Made by a program: the position numbers and the translations under genes
Notes under the pieces: model-generated
Databases searched by the model: none
What the model saw: only the letters and a program-made list of their open reading frames with translations
What the model was told of the DNA's origin: nothing
NCBI GenBank assembly: GCA_963734575.1
Contig: CAVTHT010000015.1
Coordinates: 271,747-335,746, forward strand
Source: CAIWHR01 sp963734575
GTDB taxonomy: Bacteria; Pseudomonadota; Gammaproteobacteria; Burkholderiales; Casimicrobiaceae
DNA length: 64,000 nucleotides
Reading direction: 5' to 3'
In this document: piece by piece, positions 1-8,933 of the stretch
How the letters are laid out: every line of letters begins with the position of its first letter
How positions within the stretch are numbered: position 1 is the first letter of the stretch

Positions 1-1
1 G

Positions 2-178
2 CGCCAGGTTGCCGCCGTCAATGCCGCGTTCCGGCCGTCGGGCGAGGAGATTGCGTGGGCGCGCCGCGTGGTGGAGGCCGATGCGCGCGCGCAGGGCGCA
101 GCCGTGGCCGTCGATGGCAAGATGGTCGACCGCCCGGTGCTGCTCAAGGCGCAGGGCATCCTCGCCGACGCGGACTGA
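2..178 (+). CDS. CitE/HpcH-family lyase, C-terminal end (partial)
   Basis: Only the last 58 residues are present; the gene runs off the left edge. The frame read from base 2 ends at the TGA at 176-178. The tail carries GKMVDRPV, the C-terminal signature of the HpcH/HpaI-CitE aldolase family (citrate lyase beta subunit, malyl-CoA and citramalyl-CoA lyases), followed by a short helix and stop. Members cleave or form C-C bonds of CoA-thioester hydroxy acids in the cytoplasm. The catalytic part is outside the window, so the substrate cannot be judged. Confidence 0.7.
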   Translation, partial: RQVAAVNAAFRPSGEEIAWARRVVEADARAQGAAVAVDGKMVDRPVLLKAQGILADAD

Positions 179-337
179 CAGGCCGTAACGCACTCTGCCG
201 GTCGACGCGCGGACGGCCGCGGCGCGCAAGCGTGGTCCGGATCTTGCGTTTGCGCGGGCGAGGACGGAACCGCGCCCGTGATGGGGCGGTCCGCAGGAGC
301 ACCGCCGAATGCCGGCGGCGCCGAGCTGGAGAGGCGC

Positions 338-1501
338 ATGCAGCAGGCCCAACCCGATACTTCCGGAGCAGCGCGCGGTGCGATGGGACCCGCGCCATGC
401 GTCGGAGTCGTAGTCACGATTACACCGGGTGCGAATAATCCGACCAACCACGAGACGATGACGCAGCGCGAGCTCGCGCGCCGGCTCGCGGTGCTCAAGG
501 GCTACACCTTTGCCGGCGAGTACGACGCCGGCCGCAATTACGAGGGCCGCCGCTATTTCGTGCCGGCCGACACCATCGTCGGCTGCGAGCGGGCGCGAGC
601 CCTGGGCATCCGCGACGCGGACGATCTCTTCGGCGCCGTCGTGCCGCACGCGCACATGGGGTCGAAGTCGATCACCCACGGTCTCGTCGACGACAGCGCG
701 CGCGCGCCGCACGGCTGGTGCGCGGCATTCGGCGAGGACGTGCGCGACGCGGTGCTCGAAGGCTACGCGGCATTCACCGCTGCCGATGCCCGCCGCGGCG
801 CGGATCACGTCTTGCGCCATGGTCCCGTGCGCGTCAAGCGCGCGACGGGAATCGGCGGACAGGGCCAGTTCGTCTGTCATGCCGGCGCGGAAGTGGACGG
901 CGTGCTGGACGCGATCGATGCCGAGGAGATCGCGACCCTCGGCATCGTGGTCGAGGAGAACCTGCACGACGTGCAGACGTACAGCGTCGGGCAGGTGGAG
1001 GTCGCGGGAGTCGTCGCCTCGTACTGCGGCACGCAGCGCCTCACGCCCAACAATCGCGGCGTGGAGGTCTACGGCGGCTCGACGCTGCTCGTCGTGCGCG
1101 GGGACTTCGCGGCGCTGCTGGGGCTGACGCTGCCGCCCGCCACGCGCCGCGCGATCGAGCAGGCTCGCCGCTACGACACGGCGGCGCTCCGCTGCTTCGA
1201 GGGCATGTTCGGGTCGCGCCGGAACTACGACGTGGCGACGGGAGTGAATGCCCGCGGCGAGACTCGCTCCGGCGTGCTCGAGCAGTCCTGGCGCATGGGT
1301 GGCGCCAGCGGGGCGGAGATTGCCGCGCTCGAGGCGTTTCGTGCCGACCCCGAGCTCGACGTGGTGCGCGCCACCACGACCGAGATCTTCGGCGAGTGCG
1401 ATCCGCCCCCCGCGCACGCGACCGTGTACTTCCGCGACGTGGACGAGCGCGTGGGGATGCTGACCAAGTTCACGGTGGTGGAACGTCATGCCGACGCGTG
1501 A
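338..1501 (+). CDS. DUF3182 family protein
   Basis: This is a 387-residue protein that I recognise as the betaproteobacterial DUF3182 family, whose function is unknown. A glycine-rich stretch ATGIGGQGQF at about residues 168-178, followed by an acidic EEN segment, is reminiscent of ATP-grasp enzymes; that resemblance is my inference. The ATG at 338 is preferred because GGAGAGG lies just upstream; ATGs at 278 and 383 are alternatives, and the conserved part begins after 383. Its end overlaps the ATG of the downstream hydrolase by 14 bases, so the two are probably translationally coupled and work together. Confidence 0.72.
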   Translation: MQQAQPDTSGAARGAMGPAPCVGVVVTITPGANNPTNHETMTQRELARRLAVLKGYTFAGEYDAGRNYEGRRYFVPADTIVGCERARALGIRDADDLFGAVVPHAHMGSKSITHGLVDDSARAPHGWCAAFGEDVRDAVLEGYAAFTAADARRGADHVLRHGPVRVKRATGIGGQGQFVCHAGAEVDGVLDAIDAEEIATLGIVVEENLHDVQTYSVGQVEVAGVVASYCGTQRLTPNNRGVEVYGGSTLLVVRGDFAALLGLTLPPATRRAIEQARRYDTAALRCFEGMFGSRRNYDVATGVNARGETRSGVLEQSWRMGGASGAEIAALEAFRADPELDVVRATTTEIFGECDPPPAHATVYFRDVDERVGMLTKFTVVERHADA

Positions 1502-2295
1502 CGAGCCCGTCACCATCGTCGTCGATGCGGAGACGGATCGCCGGGACGATCGTCGCGCCCAGCCGGCGCGTACCCGGCGTGCTGTTCGTGCACGGCTGGG
1601 GCGGCAGCCAGGACCAGTACATCGCGCGGGCCCGCGAGGTGGCGGCGCTCGGCTGCATCTGTCTCACCTTCGACCTGCGCGGACACGTGCAGACGAAGGC
1701 GCAGAAGGAGACCGTATCGCGCGAGGAGAACCTGCACGACGTCCTGGCCGCGTACGACGTGCTGGTGCGGCAGCGCGGCGTCGACCCGGAACGCATGGCA
1801 GTCGTCGGCAGCAGCTATGGCGGCTATCTGGCCGCCATCCTCACCGGGCTGCGCCCCGTGCGCTGGCTCGCCCTGCGGGTGCCTGCGCTGTACAAGGACT
1901 CCGAGTGGAACGTCCCGAAGGGCCAGCTGAAGAAGCAGCAGGATCTCGACGTATACCGCCGCAAGCCCGTTCGTCCGCACGAGAGCCGTGCCTTGCGCGG
2001 CTGCGCGAGCTTCGAGGGCGACGTGCTGATCGTCGAGTCGGAGCACGACAACGTCGTGCCGCACCAGGTGATCGTGAATTACCGGGAGGCGTGCACGCGT
2101 GCACGCTCGCTGACCTATCGCGTCATCCAGGGCGCCGATCACGGCCTGACGGCGCCGGAATGCCAGCAGACCTACACGGCACTCCTTGTGAGCTGGCTGG
2201 GCGAGGTGGCGCTGGAGAAACGGCCGGCGGTCGAGACCGCGCCGGCGAAGCCGGCGACTGCGCGGCACGTCGGAAGCGCCGCTGCCAACGAGTGA
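1488..2295 (+). CDS. alpha/beta hydrolase, one frameshift
   Basis: This is a serine hydrolase of about 270 residues. The strand-end motif LFVHGWGGSQ gives the oxyanion loop, GSSYGG is the nucleophile elbow with the catalytic Ser, and an acidic residue and GADHGL near the C-terminus supply the Asp/His of the triad. The ATG at 1488 starts inside the DUF3182 gene. The first 16 codons are in one frame and the rest in the next, with an apparent extra G near 1536 (ACG-G-ATC). Read through, the joined protein is continuous. The substrate is unknown; pairing with DUF3182 suggests a shared pathway. Confidence 0.72.
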
Positions 2296-2307
2296 CGCGG
2301 ACCGTTC

Positions 2308-2778
2308 TCAGCGGCCCAGCATGCCCTGGTAGATGCCGGGTATCGAGCCCGCGATCGGCATTGCGCCGACGGCCTTCTCGTAGAACGCTGCGGGTCCGAC
2401 GCCGCCGATGATGGCGTAGGCGTAGCCGATGGCGTGCTGCGCGTGCAGCGCCGCTAGCAGCAGCGCGCGTCCGATGCCGCGGCCGCGCTCGGCCTCGAGC
2501 ACACCCGCCGGGCCGAAGAAGTTGCGGCAGATCGCGTCGTGACACGCGAAGCCGACGATGCCCTCGCCGCGCAGGGCGAGAAAGCAGGTGACCGGCAGGC
2601 GCGCGTGCGCCGCATCGACCTCGGCCTGCCACGCGGGGAACTGCTCCGAGATCCATGCGAGCACCTGCGGCTTCTCCGGCACGAGCGCGCGGCGGATCAC
2701 GATGCCCTGCGCGTGCATGGCCGTGAGCACCGGGTCCAGCGGCGGCAGTGCGTACAGCCTGACCAGCATGTCGGCCAT
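2308..2778 (-). CDS. GNAT family N-acetyltransferase
   Basis: This cytoplasmic protein of 156 residues has a GNAT fold. The acetyl-CoA pyrophosphate loop is visible as ERGRGIGRALL (Q/RxxGxG/A type), preceded by a beta-strand segment GFACHDA, and a conserved C-terminal region has YEKAVGAMP. The start ATG at 2778 has a good GGGAG ribosome site six bases upstream. The gene is monocistronic and convergent with the hydrolase. GNAT enzymes acetylate amines, antibiotics or protein N-termini; the acceptor here cannot be told from sequence. Confidence 0.8.
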   Translation of the reverse strand: MADMLVRLYALPPLDPVLTAMHAQGIVIRRALVPEKPQVLAWISEQFPAWQAEVDAAHARLPVTCFLALRGEGIVGFACHDAICRNFFGPAGVLEAERGRGIGRALLLAALHAQHAIGYAYAIIGGVGPAAFYEKAVGAMPIAGSIPGIYQGMLGR

Positions 2779-2919
2779 GTCACTCTCCCACGACGTCGCG
2801 CCATTGTAGGGGCTCGCGATGCGTGCTGGTCGCCAGCACGCACGAACGCACGGCAACAGCTTCAGCACGCCCCGGGTCGCGTGTACAGTGGTGCGCCATT
2901 CAACGGGAGCATCGCAGAC

Positions 2920-4093
2920 ATGACCGACTCGAGACAGCGGTTCGGAAGGCCCCTGCGCCTGGGCCTCATCGGCGGAGCGCCGGGCACCTGGATCGCCAAC
3001 ATGCATCGCACCGCAGCGGAGCTCGACGGCTGGTGGCGCGTGGTCGCCGGCACGTTCTCGAGCGACCCCGGGCGGTCGCGGGCGGCGGGGCTCGCGCTGG
3101 GCGTCGAGCCGGCGCGCAGCTACGGCGACGTCGCCGAGATGTTCGTACGCGAGCGTGCGCGCGACAATGGCATCGATGCCGTGGCGATCGTCACGCCCAA
3201 CGACACGCATTACCGCTTTTCCGCGGCCGCGCTGGACGCGGGCCTCGACGTGGTCTGCGACAAGCCGGTTGCGGGCGATTTTCGCGAGGCGTGCGATCTC
3301 GTCGCGCGATCGCGCGATGGCGCGCGGCTCTTCGCCATTGCGCACGGCTACTCGGCGTATCCCATGATCCGCCATGCGCGCTGGGCTCGTGGGCGAGGGC
3401 GTGCTCGGTGAGTTGCGCATGGCGCAAGTCGAGTACATCCAGAGTGGTCTCGCCACGCGCATCGAGGACGGACCGCAGAACAACCGCTCGCGCTGGGTGC
3501 TCGATCCCGCGCGCAGCGGCCTCGCGCTGGTGATGAGCGCGATCGGCTGCCACGCGCAGCATCTGCTCTGCTTCGCGGCCCAACGTCCCGTCGTCCGCGT
3601 GAGTGCCGACGTGCAGGCCGTCATGCCGGGCCGGAAGGTGATCGACTACGTCTCGGCCCTGCTGGAGCTCGAGGGCGGCGCGCGCGGGACACTCACCGTC
3701 ACCCAGGCGGCTGCGGGCGGCGAAAACGACATCCGACTGCGCCTGTACGGCGACAAGGGGATGCTGGACTGGAATCACCGCGAGGCGAGCTATCTGCGCC
3801 TCGCGCTGCAGGGCGAGCCCGTGCGCATCATCGGTCGCGGCGATCCCTGGCTGCCGCCGGAAATCCTCGCCACCGGCCGCATTCCACGCGGTCACCCGGA
3901 GGGTCTCCGCGAGGCGTTCGCGAACATCTACGCCGAGGTGGCGCAGGAGCGCGTCGCGCTCGCTCTGGGCGAGGCCCCGCCGTGTTTTCCGTATCCACGC
4001 ATCGAGGACGGAGCGCACACGATGGCATTCATCGAGGCCTGCGTCGCGTCACAGGCGTCGGGATGTTGGACGGAGGTCGCGCGCCTCCCCTGA
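2920..4093 (+). CDS. Gfo/Idh/MocA family oxidoreductase, one frameshift
   Basis: This is an NAD(P)-dependent sugar or inositol dehydrogenase-like protein of about 390 residues. The N-terminal Rossmann fold begins GLIGGAPGTW. The family motif normally written EKP appears as CDKPVA at about residue 115, and the C-terminal alpha/beta domain is complete (LYGDKGMLDW, ending near IEACVAS). An apparent extra base near 3380 splits the frame between MIRHAR and LVGEGVLGELR; joined, the protein is continuous. The ATG at 2920 has GGGAG upstream. It lies between convergent and divergent neighbours, so no operon context helps assign a substrate. Confidence 0.75.
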
Positions 4094-4134
4094 CGGCGGC
4101 CGCGCAGGCGCGCGGATTCGAATCAAGGCCGGCC

Positions 4135-5022
4135 TCAGGCTGATGCGCCGGCGAACGTCGGTGCGAGCACGTCCAGCGCCGCGACACCCGTTTCCTTCAC
4201 GGTGATGCGCCACAGCGTGCGCGGATCGTCGGCATCGACGAGCGTCGCCGAGTGCAGGAGCGATGCATTGTCCCAGATGACCACGTCCCCCACACCGTAA
4301 CGCAGAGCGTAGACGTACTTCGCCTGCGTTGCGTGGGCCGCGAGCTCGTCGAGGAGCGCCACCGCCTCGTCGTCGGGCATGCCGACGATCCCGTAGGAGC
4401 TGCCGGACACCGCGTACAGCGCCTTGCGGCCCGTGACCGGGTGTGGCCGCACGACGGGATGCGTGATCACGGGCATTCGTGCCTTCTGCTCGGCCGTGAG
4501 CGTCGAGGCCGCAGTGCGGCCCGCGCTTTCCGGCACCTTGCGATTGCCGTAGTGATGCACCGCAACCAGCGTGTCGATGTGCGCCTTCATGTGCTCCGGC
4601 AGATCGTCGTACGCGGCGTACTGATTTGCAAACAACGTGTCGCCGCCGCGGCGCGGCACCTCGATCGAATAAAGCATGGTGGCGCGCGCGGGCACCTCGA
4701 GGTACGAGTAATCGGTGTGGAAATAGGTGCCCGCATCGGCGAGCCCGACGGGCTGCCCGTCGCGCTGGCGATTGGACAGGATCAGGATGTTCGGGTCGTC
4801 CGGATGATGGAACTGGTCGATCACGTGCGGCTCTGGCGGGCCGAAGCGCCGCGCGAACACGACATATTGCGCTGGCGTCAGCGATTGGCCGCGCAGCACC
4901 AGCACCTGGCCGCGGAAGAACGCCTGCTCGAGTTCGCGGAATGCGGCGTCGGGGAAAGGCGACGCAAGATCGACGCCGCGGGCTTCAAGACCAAAACCGG
5001 GGCCGAGTGGTTGCAGCTCCAT
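4135..5022 (-). CDS. TauD/TfdA-family Fe(II)/2-oxoglutarate dioxygenase
   Basis: This 295-residue enzyme is of normal family length. The facial triad is present: H102 and D104 in FHTDYSY and H257 in WDNASLLHSA, with the 2-oxoglutarate-binding Arg in RTLWRITVKE near 268-272. Members hydroxylate sulfonates, aryloxyalkanoates or related acids with release of CO2 and succinate. It starts 12 bases after the DctM stop and is the last gene of a minus-strand block with a TRAP transporter, so it probably acts on the imported organic acid. The exact substrate is unknown. Confidence 0.85.
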   Translation of the reverse strand: MELQPLGPGFGLEARGVDLASPFPDAAFRELEQAFFRGQVLVLRGQSLTPAQYVVFARRFGPPEPHVIDQFHHPDDPNILILSNRQRDGQPVGLADAGTYFHTDYSYLEVPARATMLYSIEVPRRGGDTLFANQYAAYDDLPEHMKAHIDTLVAVHHYGNRKVPESAGRTAASTLTAEQKARMPVITHPVVRPHPVTGRKALYAVSGSSYGIVGMPDDEAVALLDELAAHATQAKYVYALRYGVGDVVIWDNASLLHSATLVDADDPRTLWRITVKETGVAALDVLAPTFAGASA

Positions 5023-5034
5023 GGTGTGGTGCTC

Positions 5035-6354
5035 CTATTTCAGGAACTCCGGACGCAAGAGACGCGGCAGCACCAGCGGGATCTCCGGCCAGATGATGAG
5101 CATCGCCAGGACCAGCAGCATGGGCACCAGCATGATCATCGTGTCCTTGAGCGCGAAGCGCAAGCGTACCTTGGCAATCGCGCAGGAGATGAGGAGGCAC
5201 AGGCCGTAAGGTGGTGTCACCAGCCCGAAGGCAAGGGCGACGATGCCGATGATCGCGAACGAGACCGGATGCATGTGCGCCGATTCCGTCAGGGGCTGGA
5301 GCGTCGTGCCGACGATGATGATGGCCGGAATGGCGTCGAGGAAGCAGCCGACGATGAGGAATACGATCGCTACGAGGAAGCCGACGCCGACGATGCCCAG
5401 GCCCCACGTCTGCACCGTCGCGAGGAGTGCCTTGGGCATCTGGTAATACGCGAGAAGGAAGCCGAACACCGATGCCGTGCCCACGCAGAAGAGCGAAACC
5501 GCCGACAGCTTGCCGGTCTCGAGCAGCGCGGTCCAAAGGTGATGGCGGTCCATCTCGCGGTAAACGAGAAGCGACAGCACGGCCGCATAGATCACCGCTG
5601 CCGCCGCGGACTCGGTTGCGGTGAACCAACCCAGCAGGATCCCGCCGACCACGATGAACGGAGTCATCAGCGCCGGCACCGCGACGGCGACGGCGACGAG
5701 GAATTCGCGCCACGTCGCCCGCGGATAGGTCGGGTAATGGCGCACCTTGGCGTAGACGTGGACGGTGGCCATCTGCGCGAGGCAGAGCAGCACTCCGGGG
5801 ATGACCCCGGCGAGGTAGAGCGCACCGATCGAGACGTTGAGCACCCCGCCCCAGACGATCATCAGGATCGAGGGCGGAATGATGACCGCGAGCACGGCCG
5901 ACACGGCGGTGATCGCGATGGAGAAGCTGAGGTCGTAGCCTTCCTTGACCTGGGCTTCGATGAAGATCTTGCCCTGGCTCGCCGCATCCGCGGTCGACGA
6001 GCCGGAAATGCCGGCGAAAAACACGGACAGCAGCACGTTGATCTGCGCGAGCGCGCCCGGCAGGTTGCCGACCATCGCGCGGGAAAGGCGGACCAGGCGG
6101 TCGGTGATGCCGCCGATGTTCATCAGGTTCGCCGTCAGCAGGAAGAACGGCACCGCGAGCAGGATGAACGAGTTGTAGGCCTTGAACGTGGTGTTGAAGA
6201 TGACCAGCGGCGACAGGCGCGGCTCGAGCATCAGAATCGGCAGGCACGCGAGTCCGAGCGCGAAGGCGATCGGCACGCGCAGGATCATGAGCAGGAAGAA
6301 GCTGCCGAACAGGATCGCGGCGGCGAACCCGGGCGTGAGCGTCGCGCCGCTCAC
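5035..6354 (-). CDS. dctM: TRAP transporter large permease DctM
   Basis: This 439-residue membrane protein has about twelve hydrophobic segments and the DctM signature around GISGSSTADAAS, the conserved loop of the ion-coupled permease. It is the channel subunit of a tripartite ATP-independent periplasmic carboxylate importer. The GTG start at 6354 lies inside the DctQ stop (GTGA overlap). The same frame stays open upstream to 6951, but that stretch encodes DctQ in another frame and has no DctM character. The substrate is set by DctP. Confidence 0.9.
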   Translation of the reverse strand: MSGATLTPGFAAAILFGSFFLLMILRVPIAFALGLACLPILMLEPRLSPLVIFNTTFKAYNSFILLAVPFFLLTANLMNIGGITDRLVRLSRAMVGNLPGALAQINVLLSVFFAGISGSSTADAASQGKIFIEAQVKEGYDLSFSIAITAVSAVLAVIIPPSILMIVWGGVLNVSIGALYLAGVIPGVLLCLAQMATVHVYAKVRHYPTYPRATWREFLVAVAVAVPALMTPFIVVGGILLGWFTATESAAAAVIYAAVLSLLVYREMDRHHLWTALLETGKLSAVSLFCVGTASVFGFLLAYYQMPKALLATVQTWGLGIVGVGFLVAIVFLIVGCFLDAIPAIIIVGTTLQPLTESAHMHPVSFAIIGIVALAFGLVTPPYGLCLLISCAIAKVRLRFALKDTMIMLVPMLLVLAMLIIWPEIPLVLPRLLRPEFLK

Positions 6355-6834
6355 TTTTCCATCGCCGCCGCGAGGACCCGGGCGTCGGCGCGAAAGCGCG
6401 GGCCGAGGAAGAGCAACCACGTGAGCCCGGTGACCGGCCAGGCCACGAAGATGTACCCCATGGGCAAATCGGCAAGCTCGGAGGTCTGTTCCCACCCGAA
6501 CTGCACGAACTTGATGCCGTACCAAACGAACACGAGCGCGAAGATCAGCACGCAGACGTTCGCGACCAGCCGCAGGAGCGCGTTGGGTCCAGGACGGAGC
6601 TCCGGCCACACGTCGACGTCGAAATGGGAACCGTCGCGAATGCCGACCATCGCGCCGAGCATGATCATCCAGATGAAAAGGAAGCGCGCCATCTCCTCGG
6701 TCCAGATCCAGTGCGGAATGAGCTCGGTGAAGCGCGAGAAGATCTGGATCGTGACCGGGACGATCAGGATCGCCGACGGTAGCCGCCGAGCAGGACGTCC
6801 AGCAGCCGTCCGTACGCTTCAATGAGCTGCTCAT
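6351..6834 (-). CDS. dctQ: TRAP transporter small permease DctQ, N-terminus frame-disrupted
   Basis: The membrane subunit linking DctP to DctM. The clean part (113 residues from the ATG at 6692) has three hydrophobic segments and the family tail, and reading upstream in frame adds IPHWIWTEEMARFLF, the DctQ signature. Further upstream the likely N-terminus (EAYGRLLDVLLGG) is in a different frame, so there is an apparent indel near 6780 and perhaps another close to the ATG at 6834. The true start is uncertain. It overlaps dctM by four bases and follows the dctP terminator. Confidence 0.7.
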
Positions 6835-6864
6835 GCCGTTCCTCGCGCGGGCTGATAGCGCACG

Positions 6865-6898
6865 AAAAAAAACCGGCGGGTGGCGCTCGCTCCCGCCG
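6865..6898 (-). terminator. Rho-independent terminator after dctP
   Basis: On the minus strand a 7-bp stem (CGGCGGG paired with CCCGCCG, 11-base loop) is followed by GG and eight T. It lies 16 bases past the dctP stop and before dctQ, so it probably lets the binding protein be made in excess of the permease. Confidence 0.85.
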
Positions 6899-6913
6899 CG
6901 ACTCGGTCGGCTA

Positions 6914-7906
6914 CTACATCGAGTTGATCTTGGCGTAGATGCCGTCGGCACCGATTTCCTTGGCGTAGTCGGCCATGACGGGGTCGACAGCCTTCTTCAT
7001 CGCGGCGCGGTCGGCGAACGGGATGCGCTTGAGCTTGCCTGCCTTCTCGAGGGCTACGAGCTTGGCGGCGTCCTCACCGGACTCGACCTGCCGCCCATAA
7101 GCCCCGGCCTCCTTGCCGGCGCGCACGATCGCGGCCTGCAGGTCCGGCGGCAGCTTCTTGAACGTCTTGGCGGAGAAGCAGAGCGGACGGATCGTGATCG
7201 CGTGCTGGGTCATCAGCAGATTGGGGCCCACCTCATAGAATTTCATCGCCTCGACGCCGGCGGCCTCGTTCTCGCCCGCCTGGATCACGCCGTTCTGGAT
7301 GGCGTTGTACACCTCGTCGTACGCGATCACCGTCGGCGACATGCCCGTCGCGGCGAAGGTCTTGCTCCAGATCGGCGCTCCCTGCACGCGCACCTTGAGG
7401 CCCTTCAGCTCCTGCAGGTTGTGGATGGCCTTGTTGGCGAAGATGTTGCGCGTGCCTCCGCCGGCGAAGCCGATGAGCATGACGTCCGCCTTCTGCGCGA
7501 CCTCGTCGGCGACCGGTTTCAGCACGTCCGCATCGAGCACCTTGTTCCAGTGGTCGAGGTCGCGGAACAGGAACGGCGCATCGATGAACGGCGCCGCCTT
7601 GGAGAACGTGGACATGTGCGCCGGCGACACGATCGCGTAATCGACCGAGATGCCCTGGTTCATGAAGGCGAAGTAGTCCTTCTCGAGACCGAGCTCGCTG
7701 TTCTTGTGAAGCACGAACTCGATGGGCTTGCCGTAGTACTTCTTCACCAGCTCCCCGAAGCGCACGAGAGCCTTGGTGAAGGCGTGGTCGTCGTTGAACT
7801 GCGAGGCGCCGTGCAGCGTGATCGGCTGCTGCGCGTGGGCGGCGAAGCTGAACGCCAGGGTGAATGCGGCAAGGACGCGAACGAGTGCACGCAGCAACGG
7901 TTGCAT
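6914..7906 (-). CDS. dctP: TRAP transporter periplasmic binding protein DctP
   Basis: A 330-residue secreted solute receptor. It has a signal peptide of about 25 residues ending AHA before QQP. The body is a DctP/TAXI-like fold with the conserved segment GLKVRVQGAPIWSKTF and an Arg typical of carboxylate binding. The ATG at 7906 follows GGAGGAGGT at ideal spacing, so it is preferred over the in-frame ATG at 7921. Transcribed before dctQ and dctM but separated from them by a terminator. Ligand unknown; an organic acid used by the neighbouring SDR and dioxygenase is likely. Confidence 0.88.
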   Translation of the reverse strand: MQPLLRALVRVLAAFTLAFSFAAHAQQPITLHGASQFNDDHAFTKALVRFGELVKKYYGKPIEFVLHKNSELGLEKDYFAFMNQGISVDYAIVSPAHMSTFSKAAPFIDAPFLFRDLDHWNKVLDADVLKPVADEVAQKADVMLIGFAGGGTRNIFANKAIHNLQELKGLKVRVQGAPIWSKTFAATGMSPTVIAYDEVYNAIQNGVIQAGENEAAGVEAMKFYEVGPNLLMTQHAITIRPLCFSAKTFKKLPPDLQAAIVRAGKEAGAYGRQVESGEDAAKLVALEKAGKLKRIPFADRAAMKKAVDPVMADYAKEIGADGIYAKINSM

Positions 7907-8027
7907 GACGACCTCCTCCATTGAACCCGCGATGACGATCGGCGACTGGGTGTCGCCTGTTCTGCTGCCGGCCGCACATTCAACGCCTGCGGCGGGTCGG
8001 TGTCAACGACGTTCGCGCCGACCGGCG

Positions 8028-8792
8028 TCAGGGCATGTACTGACCGCCGTTGACCTCGAGCACTTGGCCCGTCACGTAGCTGCTCGTCGTGTCCGATGCG
8101 AGATACAGGAAGGTGCCGGCGCACTCGTGCGGCGTGCCGAGCCGGTTCATCGGTATCGTCGCCTGCATCGCGGCGAGCTGTTCCGCGGTGGAATAGCGCT
8201 CGTGGAAGGGCGTCACGATCACGCCGGGCGACACCGCGTTCACGCGGATGCCATCGGCGACGACCTCCTTCGCCCACCCCTTGGTGGCGGTGGAGATGAA
8301 TCCCTTGGCGGCCGCATAGAGCACGGCACCGCCGCCGCCGCCGTTGCGCGCGGCGATCGACGTGACGTTGATGATGTTGCCCGACTTCTGCGCGCGCATG
8401 ACGGGCACCACGGCACGCATGAAGAGCGCCACCTGCGTGACGTTGAGGGCCAGCACGCGCTGGATGTGCTCGGCGGTGTATTCCTCGATGCGGATGCGCC
8501 CGAGCATGCCGCCCGCGTTGTTGACCAGCACGTCGATCCGGCCGAACGCTTCCATCGCAGCGGCCACGACGCCGTCGACCGCCGCGGGCTCCATCAGGTT
8601 GCCACCGGTGATGGCAGCCTCCGTGCCCGTCGCGCGCACCTCGCGAGCGACGTCCTCGGCGGCAGCCTTGCTTTCGTTGTAATGGATCACGAGCTTCGAG
8701 CCGCATTGCGCGAAGGCGCGCGCGGCAGCAGCCCCAATACCCGTGGAGGCGCCCGTGACGACCACCACTTTTCCCTGCAGATCTTCCAGCAT
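8028..8792 (-). CDS. SDR family oxidoreductase
   Basis: A classical short-chain dehydrogenase of 254 residues. The cofactor motif TGASTGIG is at residues 13-20, NNAG follows mid-protein, and the catalytic Ser, Tyr and Lys are in VTSIAARN and YAAAK. The C-terminus ends in the usual VNGGQYMP. The ATG at 8792 has AAGGAG eight bases upstream; longer in-frame starts have no ribosome site. It lies in the minus-strand block with the TRAP transporter and a bicupin, so it probably oxidises a hydroxy acid or alcohol in that pathway. The substrate is not predictable. Confidence 0.87.
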   Translation of the reverse strand: MLEDLQGKVVVVTGASTGIGAAAARAFAQCGSKLVIHYNESKAAAEDVAREVRATGTEAAITGGNLMEPAAVDGVVAAAMEAFGRIDVLVNNAGGMLGRIRIEEYTAEHIQRVLALNVTQVALFMRAVVPVMRAQKSGNIINVTSIAARNGGGGGAVLYAAAKGFISTATKGWAKEVVADGIRVNAVSPGVIVTPFHERYSTAEQLAAMQATIPMNRLGTPHECAGTFLYLASDTTSSYVTGQVLEVNGGQYMP

Positions 8793-8933
8793 CGAGCTTC
8801 TCCTTGTGCGGCCAGCGTCGGCGCTGCCGCTATGGACGATTCTATGCGGCGGGCACGCCCGTGCGGCGGGCCGCATCGAACGTGCCGCCACGGGGCCGCC
8901 GTTGCCGGGTGCGTCCGGCAGCGACCTCGTGCA

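Noticed and set aside
4105..4130. TTCGAATC-like tRNA T-loop
   Set aside because: No acceptor, D or anticodon arms can be built around it.
4252..6825. An 857-residue open frame on the plus strand
   Set aside because: It is antisense to the dioxygenase and TRAP genes, full of charged low-complexity residues, and matches no family. It is a by-product of high G+C codon use, like many other long antisense frames here.
5035..6951. N-terminal extension of DctM to 638 residues
   Set aside because: The extra 199 residues are DctQ read in the wrong frame plus the terminator region; the GTG at 6354 fits the family.
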